Shown piece after piece: positions 6,928 through 13,610 of a stretch of DNA of 13,744 nucleotides; the first letter of the stretch is position 1; the number at the start of each line of letters is the position of its first letter. The notes below the pieces were generated by a model. That model worked only from the letters and a program-made list of their open reading frames with translations, made no database searches and was not told the DNA's origin. The stretch is taken from contig JAQGKG010000066.1 in NCBI GenBank assembly GCA_028290245.1, positions 1 through 13,744 on the forward strand, written 5' to 3'. The DNA comes from Devosia sp. Lineage in GTDB: Bacteria; Pseudomonadota; Alphaproteobacteria; Rhizobiales; Devosiaceae. Both the position numbers and the translations under genes were made by a program.

Positions 6928-6951
6928 GGCAGCGCCCGAGTCGGCGCCGCC
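6928..6951 (-). promoter_or_regulatory. Possible stem-loop at the 5' end of the cydA transcript
   Basis: GGCAGCGCC (6928-6936) and GGCGCCGCC (6943-6951) pair with a single A/C mismatch around a six-base loop (6937-6942). If cydA transcription starts near 6953, as the FNR box and -10 suggest, this stem would be the first thing in the mRNA. It could protect the 5' end or shape access to the ribosome site at about 6917-6921. It could also be incidental in GC-rich DNA. Confidence 0.35.
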
Positions 6952-6959
6952 CTGCGCAC

Positions 6960-6965
6960 CTTATG
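6960..6965 (-). promoter_or_regulatory. Predicted -10 element of cydABX promoter
   Basis: Minus strand CATAAG (6965 to 6960) matches TATAAT at the four inner positions. It lies where a -10 should be if the FNR box (centre 6994.5) is at -41.5, giving a start near 6953 and a 5' leader of about 47 bases. No good -35 is present, as expected for a class II activated promoter. Confidence 0.5.
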
Positions 6966-6987
6966 CTCCTTGAGATTTTCCCGTGCC

Positions 6988-7001
6988 TTGATTCAGATCA
7001 A
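6988..7001. promoter_or_regulatory. FNR/FnrN-type binding site between cydA and cydD
   Basis: TTGATTCAGATCAA is a perfect match to the FNR consensus TTGAT-N4-ATCAA and is the only perfect one I found in the window. It sits between the divergent cydABX and cydDC operons, centred 88.5 bases before the cydA ATG and 41.5 bases before the A of the cydD ATG. The FNR-family protein at 10406-11122 has the recognition-helix residues that specify this sequence. Activation under low oxygen is the likely effect. Repression, as by CydR in Azotobacter, is the alternative. Confidence 0.8.
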
Positions 7002-7035
7002 GGGTTGCCAACCTAGTTAGATGTAGCCTCAATCC

Positions 7036-8763
7036 ATGACCGATACCGACCGCCGGAATGGCAAAACGCTCTCGGGCCTGAGCCGTCATGGCGGCGGCTG
7101 GCTGATCATCGCCATCGCGGCGCCGCTGCTGGGTGGTGCGCTGCTGGTGTGGCAGGCTTGGACACTGGCTGCAGTGATCGGACAGGCCATCGAGGGCGGA
7201 GCGCCGATTGCGGCACTGGGTCCGTCAGTCGGATTGATCCTGATAATTTTGCTGGTGCGTGCGGCGCTGGGCGCCATTGGCGACCGGGCCGGGACTTCGG
7301 CTGCCGAGGTGATCAAGACGGGGCTGCGCAATGCGCTGTTTGCGCAATTGCTGGCTCGGTCGCCACGAGAGGCTGAACAGGCGCAGTCTGGCGCGGCATC
7401 GTCGGCCATCATCGACCAGGTGGAAGCGCTGGATGCGTTCTTTTCGCGCTACCTGCCGGCCATGGTGGGGGCGACCATCCTGCCAATCGCTTTTGCCGCG
7501 ATCATCCTGCCACTGGACTGGCTGACCGGGTTGCTGTTCCTGATCACCGCGCCGCTGATCCCGCTGTTCATGGCGCTGGCTGGCTGGGGCGCGCAGGTCG
7601 CCACCAACAAGCAGGCCCGGGCGCTGAGCCTGTTGAATGGCCGGTTTGCCGACCGGTTGCGTGGGCTGGTAACGCTGAAGCTGTTTGGGCGTGCCGAGGC
7701 GGAGACCGCTGGGATTGTCGCCGCCAGCGATGAGTTGCGGAAGCGCACATTGCGGGTGTTGCGCATCGCGTTTTTGTCCTCGGCGGTGCTGGAGTTTTTT
7801 GCGGCGCTCGGCGTGGCGGGCGTGGCGCTGTATATTGGACTGTCCCTGATCGAATACCTGAATTTACGCTCGAGCCCAATGACGCTGGAGCTTGGCCTGT
7901 TCCTGCTGCTGATGGCGCCGGAAATCTACAATCCGCTGCGCCTGCTCGCGGCGCATTATCATGATCGTGCTTCGGCCAAGGCGGCGATCGGCGAAATCGA
8001 GGCGCAGCTTGGGGCATTGCCCAAGGAAGGGCCGACATTGGCTGACGCGCCAGTGATCCGGAACAAGGGAGCGCTTGGCCTCGCGATCGGCAACCTGACT
8101 TTGCGCACGCCGGACAATGCCCGGGTTATTCTCGCTGGTAGCAGTCTGAACGTCGCGCCCGGCGAGCATATCGCCATTCTTGGCCCGAGCGGCATCGGCA
8201 AATCGACGTTGCTGGAGGCCATCGCCGGGCTGCGGCTGTACGAGGGCGATATTGCGCTGGATAAGCTGGCGCTGGCGGAGTGGCCGGAGGCTGAGGTGCG
8301 CGGACGTGTGACCATGCTGGGCCAAAAGCCGCGCATTTTTGCCGGCTCGATGGCGAGCAACATCGCTCTCGCCCGCCCCGGCGCCAGCCTTGCAGAGATC
8401 AGGCGGGCGGCTGAGCTGGCGCATGTGGCAGGTTTCGCCGATGCCTTGCCCGATGGGCTTGATACTCCACTCGGCGAAGGCGGACTTGGCTTGTCCGGTG
8501 GGCAGGCGCAGCGGATCGCTTTGGCGCGAATTTACCTGCGCGATGCCGGGCTGATCCTGCTCGACGAACCAACCGCCCATCTCGACGCGGAGTTGGAGCA
8601 GGAGGTGCTGGACGAGCTCAAGCACTATGCACGCAGCCGCACGCTGATCATCACCACCCATTCGCTGGCCGTGGCCGCACGCATGGACAAGGCCTGGCGC
8701 ATTGCCGGCGAGACCCTGCTGCCGATGCCACTGCCAGGCCGCAGGCACGGACACGTCGCATGA
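7036..8763 (+). CDS. cydD: Thiol reductant ABC exporter subunit CydD
   Basis: 575-aa half-transporter: a six-helix membrane domain (about 20-310), then an ATPase domain. CydDC exports cysteine and glutathione to the periplasm and is needed to assemble cytochrome bd haems. Motifs: Walker A GPSGIGKST (383-391), Q-loop Q430, signature LSGGQ (486-490), Walker B LILLDEP (506-512), and switch His (H542), so this is a complete ATPase site. Identification as CydD rather than CydC rests on being first in the pair and on the N-terminal sequence with WLIIAIAAPLLGGALLVWQA. Start ATG 7036: an in-frame TAG at 7024 rules out upstream starts, and no Shine-Dalgarno is visible in front of it. The stop overlaps the cydC start (ATGA at 8760-8763). 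Confidence 0.94.
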   Translation: MTDTDRRNGKTLSGLSRHGGGWLIIAIAAPLLGGALLVWQAWTLAAVIGQAIEGGAPIAALGPSVGLILIILLVRAALGAIGDRAGTSAAEVIKTGLRNALFAQLLARSPREAEQAQSGAASSAIIDQVEALDAFFSRYLPAMVGATILPIAFAAIILPLDWLTGLLFLITAPLIPLFMALAGWGAQVATNKQARALSLLNGRFADRLRGLVTLKLFGRAEAETAGIVAASDELRKRTLRVLRIAFLSSAVLEFFAALGVAGVALYIGLSLIEYLNLRSSPMTLELGLFLLLMAPEIYNPLRLLAAHYHDRASAKAAIGEIEAQLGALPKEGPTLADAPVIRNKGALGLAIGNLTLRTPDNARVILAGSSLNVAPGEHIAILGPSGIGKSTLLEAIAGLRLYEGDIALDKLALAEWPEAEVRGRVTMLGQKPRIFAGSMASNIALARPGASLAEIRRAAELAHVAGFADALPDGLDTPLGEGGLGLSGGQAQRIALARIYLRDAGLILLDEPTAHLDAELEQEVLDELKHYARSRTLIITTHSLAVAARMDKAWRIAGETLLPMPLPGRRHGHVA

Positions 8764-10409
8764 AGTCACTCCTCACCTTTCGCAGCCTGTTTCTGAGCCA
8801 GGCCAAGGGATTTACCCTGGCGCTGTTGTTGTCGCTGGTCGCCGTGGCGGCAGGCGTGGCGCTGCTGGGCACGTCGGGCTGGTTCATTACCTCGGCGGCG
8901 CTGACCACGGCAGGACTGGCATTCAACCTGTTCGTGCCGTCGGCATTAGTGCGCGCCTTCTCGTTTGTTCGCATTCTGGCGCGCTATGGCGAGCGGCTTA
9001 GCGGCCACGATGCGACGCTGCGGCTGCTGGCCAATCTGCGCGGCTGGCTGTTTGCCCGGCTGTTCCCGCGGCTCCCACTAGCCGACCGGAGCCTGCGACA
9101 TGGCGATCTGGTCAGCCGGTTGACGGCCGATGTGGATGCACTGGACACGGCGTTTCTGGTCGCTATCGGGCCGATTGCAGCCGCTTTGATCATCGGCGGA
9201 GCGCTGACCGGCGTGCTGGCGTGGCTGCTGCCCAGCGCGGCGCTGGTGTTCGGGATTTGCTATGGCACTGCCGTGTTGCTGGTGCCCACTGGTCTGGTTC
9301 TCGCCAGCCGCAGCACGGGGCGCGACATGGTTCACCGTGCCGCCGGTGCGCGTGCTGCCGTGCTGGATGGCATCGAGGGGCATGCCGACCTGACCGTTTA
9401 TGGCGTGCTGGGCACGGCGCAGGCCGGCTTTGTCGATACCGCAAGCAGGCTAGCTGCCGCCAAGGGGCGATTGGCCAGCTTCACCGCCGTTGCCGGTTTT
9501 GCGGTGCAGGCCCTGGCAGCCTTGGCGCTGGTGGGCTCGCTGTGGCTCGGCCTGCAGGCATTCGAAGCCGGCAGCATCGATGGCGCGGTGCTGGCCGGAC
9601 TGCTGCTTGCCATCATGGGGAGTTTTGAAGCCACCAACGTTATCGTTCGCAGCGTCAGCAAGCTGACCACCGCCATGGCTGCCGCCGAGCGACTGACTGC
9701 GATTGCCGAAACGCCGCTGGTGGTTGCCGACCCAGCAGCGCCTGCCGCCCTGCCCGACGATACGACAATCACTTTGAGCGACGTCACATTCAGCTATGGC
9801 GGGCCGCCGGTGCTGGCCAATCTCGATCTCACTGTATCGCCGGGCGAACATGTGGCGATTACCGGGGCCAGCGGCGGCGGCAAGTCGAGCTTGCTGAACC
9901 TGTTGCTGCGTCTCGCCGATCCGCAGCTCGGCAGCATCGCGCTGGGTAGCGCAGCCCTGCCCAGGCTACTTCAGGCCGATATTCATGCGAGCATGGCCTT
10001 GTTGAGCCAGGATAGCCCGCTGTTCAACGACACCATCCGCGCCAACCTGCTGATTGGCCGGTCGGATGCTGATGACGAGGCTTTGTGGGCAGCGCTGGCC
10101 GATGCCGGCATCGAAGAATTTGTGCGGGCGCTGCCGAATGGCCTCGATACATTGCTGGGCGAAAGCGGTCGCACGGTTTCGGTAGGCCAGGCGCGCCGGC
10201 TGTGTCTCGGGCGCGTGCTGCTGTCGCGAGCCAGAATTTTGCTGCTCGACGAGCCGACCACGGGACTGGATCGGACGGCGGAGGTGGCGTTTTTCGAGAC
10301 GCTGCATAAAGCCGCCGAGGGCCGCAGCGTGATTGTGGTCACGCATGCGGCAATCCCCGAGGGGACGATGGACCGGGTGCTAGAGATGCGCGGTGGGTGG
10401 CTGAACTAG
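8760..10409 (+). CDS. cydC: Thiol reductant ABC exporter subunit CydC
   Basis: 549-aa partner of CydD: N-terminal membrane domain (about 15-300) with the CydC-typical LLGTSGWFITSAAL (36-48), then an ATPase domain. Walker A is GASGGGKSS (369-377), Q-loop Q417, Walker B ILLLDEP (493-499), switch His H529. The ABC signature reads VSVGQ (473-477) instead of LSGGQ, with Val replacing the second-position Gly of the GG pair, so the composite site using this signature may be weak. ATG 8760 overlaps the cydD TGA by the ATGA arrangement, giving coupled translation and equal dosage. The 3' end overlaps the convergent FNR-type gene by four bases (CTAG, 10406-10409), leaving no room for a terminator between them. 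Confidence 0.94.
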   Translation: MKSLLTFRSLFLSQAKGFTLALLLSLVAVAAGVALLGTSGWFITSAALTTAGLAFNLFVPSALVRAFSFVRILARYGERLSGHDATLRLLANLRGWLFARLFPRLPLADRSLRHGDLVSRLTADVDALDTAFLVAIGPIAAALIIGGALTGVLAWLLPSAALVFGICYGTAVLLVPTGLVLASRSTGRDMVHRAAGARAAVLDGIEGHADLTVYGVLGTAQAGFVDTASRLAAAKGRLASFTAVAGFAVQALAALALVGSLWLGLQAFEAGSIDGAVLAGLLLAIMGSFEATNVIVRSVSKLTTAMAAAERLTAIAETPLVVADPAAPAALPDDTTITLSDVTFSYGGPPVLANLDLTVSPGEHVAITGASGGGKSSLLNLLLRLADPQLGSIALGSAALPRLLQADIHASMALLSQDSPLFNDTIRANLLIGRSDADDEALWAALADAGIEEFVRALPNGLDTLLGESGRTVSVGQARRLCLGRVLLSRARILLLDEPTTGLDRTAEVAFFETLHKAAEGRSVIVVTHAAIPEGTMDRVLEMRGGWLN

Positions 10410-11122
10410 CCGCAGCGGACGCGGAGGCGGGCAAGATCTGGCACCGAGACGTGGCGGTAGTTTTCAATCTCGATGACTTTATCGGCTTTGAGCTTGCTCA
10501 TCTGGCGACTGACCGTTTCGATGGTGAGGCCAAGGAAGTCGCCGATGTCGGCGCGGCTCAGTGGCAGGTCGAAAGTGGTCACTTCGCCGGCCGGGTCGAT
10601 GTGGCTGGCGATGAGATAGAGAAAGCTGGCGACTTTTTCGGCGGCCGTCTTACGGCCCAGCGTCACCATCCAGTCGCGGGCTTCGTCGAGCTCGCGCAGG
10701 GTCTGGAGCATGACCCGATGTTCGAGCTCGGGATTTTCCCGCACCAGCGCTTCGAGAGCCGGCTTGGGGATCATGCACATATCGACGTCGGACGCGGCCT
10801 CCGCAGTGACACGGCTTTCGCTGGCAAACAGCCGTCCCAGCAGGTCGGGTGCAAACTGCAAGCCAACCACCTGCTGCCGGCCGTCTTCAAGCACCTTGCT
10901 TAGCTTGACCACGCCACGCAAAACGTTGCCGTAGCTGGTGATCGGTTCGGCATCGGCCAGCAGTTCATCGCCCGCATCGTGGTGCACGCGGCGGGTGTGG
11001 CGCGATACGGCAAGCAGTTGCGCTGGAGTCAGCGCGCCGCAAATACCCTGATGACGGGACTCGCAGCTCTGGCAGAGCACTGGCATGGCCGAATTATGGA
11101 TGTCGTTGCGGACGGGCTGCAT
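10406..11122 (-). CDS. fnrN: Crp/Fnr-family oxygen-responsive regulator (FnrN type)
   Basis: 238-aa DNA-binding protein with the FNR architecture. The N-terminal cysteines C17, C20 and C28 (LCQSCESRHQGIC), with C116, are the expected ligands of an oxygen-labile [4Fe-4S] cluster. A cyclic-nucleotide-like beta barrel (about 35-130), a dimerisation helix (about 135-165) and a winged HTH follow. The recognition helix (TIETVSRQMSKL, 200-211) carries E202, S205 and R206, the E-x-x-S-R set that reads TTGAT. Rhizobial FnrN/FixK proteins with these cysteines control microaerobic genes. Start ATG 11122 has AGGAG ten bases upstream. The gene converges on cydC, and a perfect FNR box lies between cydA and cydD, so it is probably the local cyd regulator (CydR-like role). 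The exact ortholog name (FnrN, FnrL, CydR) cannot be fixed from sequence alone. Confidence 0.9.
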   Translation of the reverse strand: MQPVRNDIHNSAMPVLCQSCESRHQGICGALTPAQLLAVSRHTRRVHHDAGDELLADAEPITSYGNVLRGVVKLSKVLEDGRQQVVGLQFAPDLLGRLFASESRVTAEAASDVDMCMIPKPALEALVRENPELEHRVMLQTLRELDEARDWMVTLGRKTAAEKVASFLYLIASHIDPAGEVTTFDLPLSRADIGDFLGLTIETVSRQMSKLKADKVIEIENYRHVSVPDLARLRVRCG

Positions 11123-11171
11123 GGCATTTCGTCTCCTGAAAGCCTTGGATATAGGCCCAAGATGACAATGA

Positions 11172-11200
11172 ATTAAGCTGCGCTACTGTCGCAGTGCCAA
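11172..11200 (-). promoter_or_regulatory. Candidate promoter of the FNR-type gene
   Basis: Minus strand TTGGCA (11200 to 11195) and CTTAAT (11177 to 11172) are separated by 17 bases and match the -35 and -10 consensus at five and four positions. Start would be near 11165, about 43 bases before the ATG. The spacer is a dyad, CTGCG-N7-CGCAG (11178-11194), and CTTGG-N8-CCAAG (11144-11161) lies just downstream. Either could be an operator. Neither is an FNR box. Confidence 0.42.
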
Positions 11201-11266
11201 CCTGCCGCACGCTTCGAAAGAAAGTCCAACCGCCATTCGCGCACAGCGCTCATGGCCTCGTTAGCT

Positions 11267-11291
11267 CAAATCGCTCCACTGGAGCGATTTG
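11267..11291. repeat. Perfect 25-bp palindrome upstream of the copA promoter
   Basis: CAAATCGCTCCA (11267-11278) and TGGAGCGATTTG (11280-11291) are perfect 12-base inverted repeats around a single C (11279). No T-tract follows on either strand, and neither neighbouring gene ends toward it, so it is not an ordinary terminator. It lies 22 bases upstream of the copA -35. It could be an operator for an additional dimeric regulator, a cruciform-forming site, or a remnant of a repeat family. Confidence 0.6.
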
Positions 11292-11313
11292 TCCCTCCGG
11301 GCCGCTTCCAAGC

Positions 11314-11344
11314 TTGACCTTCCCATGATGGGAAGGTCTATATG
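11314..11344 (+). promoter_or_regulatory. MerR/CueR-type promoter of copA
   Basis: -35 TTGACC (11314-11319) and -10 TATATG (11339-11344) are separated by 19 bases, the over-long spacer typical of promoters that MerR-family activators untwist. The spacer is filled by a dyad (separate entry). The operon it drives is copA-cueR, so cueR would be autoregulated from it. Transcription should begin near 11351, just before the copA Shine-Dalgarno. Confidence 0.85.
11316..11338. promoter_or_regulatory. CueR/HmrR operator dyad
   Basis: Arms GACCTTCCCAT (11316-11326) and ATGGGAAGGTC (11328-11338) are a perfect inverted repeat around G11327. The ACCTTCC...GGAAGGT core is the known CueR-type operator sequence. 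Its placement between the -35 and -10 and the presence of a MerR-family gene at 13607 make the assignment strong. Confidence 0.88.
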
Positions 11345-11366
11345 CGTTGGGACGAGGTGAATATCC

Positions 11367-13610
11367 ATGAACGAACACGTCCATATCAAACCGCTTTCCA
11401 TCGACATTACCGGCATGACCTGTGCCTCCTGCGTGTTGCGGGTGGAAAAGTCATTGTTGAAAGTGCCGGGGGTTACATCCGCTTCGGTGAACCTGGCGAC
11501 CGAGCGCGCCACGGTGCATGGCGGCGATGGCGATGCGCTGCTGCAGGCTATCGCAAAGGCTGGCTACGCGGGTGCCACGACGCTTGAAATGCACGATCAT
11601 GGCGGGCATCACCACCATGATGAGGATGCCGCCATCCTGGGCCGCGATGTGCTGATCGCGGGCGCGCTGACCCTACCGGTGTTCGTGCTGGAAATGCTCG
11701 GCCATCTCTATATGCCGATCCACATGTGGCTGATGTCGGTGGTGCCGCAACAGGTGCTCTGGGTAGCCTATTTCATCGCCACCAGTATCGTGCTGTTCGG
11801 GCCCGGCTGGCGGTTTTTCAAGGTGGGCATTCCGGCCCTGTTGCGTGGTGCCCCGGAGATGAACTCGCTGGTCGCGCTGGGGGCTGGTGCGGCCTATCTC
11901 TATTCAGTGGTCGCCACGTTTGCGCCGCAGCTGCTGCCTGAGGGCACGCGGTATATCTATTACGAGGCGGCTGCAGTCATCGTGACGCTGATCCTCGTCG
12001 GTCGCTGGCTGGAGGCGCTGGCCAAGGGCCGCACCGGCGAAGCGATTCAGCGGCTGGTGCGCGAGCAGGCCAAGACGGCGCGGGTGCAGCGTGACGGCAA
12101 AGCCGTAGAGCTGCCGATCGAGCAGGTGGTAGCGGGCGACGTTATCCTGGTGCGGCCAGGCGAGAAGATCGCGGTCGATGGCGAGATCGTCGACGGGTCG
12201 AGTCATGTGGACGAGTCGATGATTTCGGGCGAGTCGTTGCCAGTGTCGAAGGGCGTTGGAGCCGCGGTAGTTGGCGGGACACTCAACACCTCCGGCAGCT
12301 TCAGCTTTCGCGCCACCAAGGTGGGCGGCGACACGATGCTGGCGCAGATCATCCGCATGGTCGAGGAAGCGCAGGGCGGCAAGTTGCCGATCCAGGGCGT
12401 GGTGGACAAGATCACGCTGTGGTTCGTGCCGGCGGTCATCGCCCTGGCGATTTTGACCTTTGCCATCTGGACACTGTTTGGGCCGGAGCTGGCCTATACA
12501 TTCGGGCTGGTCAATGCTGTCGCCGTGCTGATCATCGCCTGCCCCTGCGCCATGGGCCTGGCGACGCCGACCTCGATTATGGTGGGCACTGGCCGCGCGG
12601 CCGAGCTGGGCGTGCTGTTCCGCAAGAGCGAAGCGCTGCAGCAGTTGCGCGATGCCAAGGTGGTCGCCTTCGACAAGACCGGGACGTTGACCGAAGGCAA
12701 GCCGGCGCTGACCGACCTGATCCTCGATGACGATTTCGAGCATGACGAGGTGCTGGCGCTCGTGGCGGCTGTGGAGGCTAGGTCGGAACATCCGATTGCT
12801 GCGGCTATTGTCACAGCGGCGGAGAAGGCTGGGTTGAGCTTGGGAACTGTGACGGTGTTTCTGTCGCATTCGGGCAATGGCGTGACTGCGCGGGTCGATG
12901 GGCGGCTTGTGTCGGTGGGGTCGCAACGCCATCTGGGGCATCTGGATTTTTCGGACTTTGCCAGTGCCATCGAGAAGCTGGCCGATGAGGGCAAGACGCC
13001 GGTGTTTGCTGCGATTGACGACAAGCTGGCGGCGGCCATCGTGGTGGCGGACAGTATCAAGCCGAGCAGCAAGGCGGTGATTGCGGCGCTGCATGCGATG
13101 GGGCTGAAGACCGTGATGATCTCGGGCGACAATCGGCGGACAGCTGAAGCGATAGCGCGGCAGTTGGGCATTGACGAGGTGCGGGCCGAGGTGTTGCCGG
13201 CCGACAAGGTGGCGACGATCAAGGCGCTGCGGGCCTTTGGCGTGGTGGCCTATGTGGGCGACGGGATCAACGACGCCCCTGCCCTGGCCGAGGCCGATAT
13301 CGGCATTGCGGTGGGCACAGGTACGGATGCGGCTATTGAAAGCGCCGATGTGGTGCTGCTGGGCGGCGATCTGCGGGGTGTGCTGAATGCGCTGGCGGTT
13401 AGTCGGGCGACGATGCGCAACATCTGGGAAAACCTTGGCTGGGCCTTTGGTTACAATGTTTTGCTGATCCCTGTGGCGGCTGGCGTTTTGTATCCGGCGT
13501 TGGGGATTTTGCTCAATCCAATGATCGGAGCGGGCGCGATGGCGCTGAGTTCGGTGTTCGTGGTCGGCAATGCGCAGCGGCTACGGGCGATCAAGGGGGT
13601 GAACCCATGA
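11367..13610 (+). CDS. copA: Copper-exporting P1B-1-type ATPase
   Basis: 747-aa inner-membrane pump that exports Cu(I) from the cytosol using ATP. Domains in order: one HMA metal-binding domain with GMTCASC (16-22); a His/Asp-rich linker (HDHGGHHHHDEDA, 76-88); membrane helices; actuator loop SGES (287-290, in place of the usual TGE); the membrane metal site CPC (392-394); phosphorylation site DKTGT (436-440, Asp436); the P1B SEHP motif (473-476); GDGINDAP (631-638); and the Cu(I) class residues YN (696-697) and M-x2-SS (725, 728-729). These last two mark subclass P1B-1, not zinc or cobalt. Start ATG 11367 with GAGGTG (11354-11359) seven bases upstream. It follows a CueR-type promoter and overlaps the cueR start by ATGA (13607-13610). 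Confidence 0.96.
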   Translation: MNEHVHIKPLSIDITGMTCASCVLRVEKSLLKVPGVTSASVNLATERATVHGGDGDALLQAIAKAGYAGATTLEMHDHGGHHHHDEDAAILGRDVLIAGALTLPVFVLEMLGHLYMPIHMWLMSVVPQQVLWVAYFIATSIVLFGPGWRFFKVGIPALLRGAPEMNSLVALGAGAAYLYSVVATFAPQLLPEGTRYIYYEAAAVIVTLILVGRWLEALAKGRTGEAIQRLVREQAKTARVQRDGKAVELPIEQVVAGDVILVRPGEKIAVDGEIVDGSSHVDESMISGESLPVSKGVGAAVVGGTLNTSGSFSFRATKVGGDTMLAQIIRMVEEAQGGKLPIQGVVDKITLWFVPAVIALAILTFAIWTLFGPELAYTFGLVNAVAVLIIACPCAMGLATPTSIMVGTGRAAELGVLFRKSEALQQLRDAKVVAFDKTGTLTEGKPALTDLILDDDFEHDEVLALVAAVEARSEHPIAAAIVTAAEKAGLSLGTVTVFLSHSGNGVTARVDGRLVSVGSQRHLGHLDFSDFASAIEKLADEGKTPVFAAIDDKLAAAIVVADSIKPSSKAVIAALHAMGLKTVMISGDNRRTAEAIARQLGIDEVRAEVLPADKVATIKALRAFGVVAYVGDGINDAPALAEADIGIAVGTGTDAAIESADVVLLGGDLRGVLNALAVSRATMRNIWENLGWAFGYNVLLIPVAAGVLYPALGILLNPMIGAGAMALSSVFVVGNAQRLRAIKGVNP

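Noticed and set aside
7864..8769. A 301-codon minus-strand open frame opposite cydD
   Set aside because: Antisense to the intact ATPase domain of cydD, with no ribosome site or domain features.
10397..10903. A 168-codon plus-strand frame opposite the FNR-type gene
   Set aside because: Mirror frame of a gene with clear Fe-S cysteines and HTH. No independent evidence.
11904..13094. A 396-codon minus-strand open frame inside copA
   Set aside because: Antisense shadow of copA. The composition (many R, H, Q) is that of a mirror frame, and no family motif is visible.
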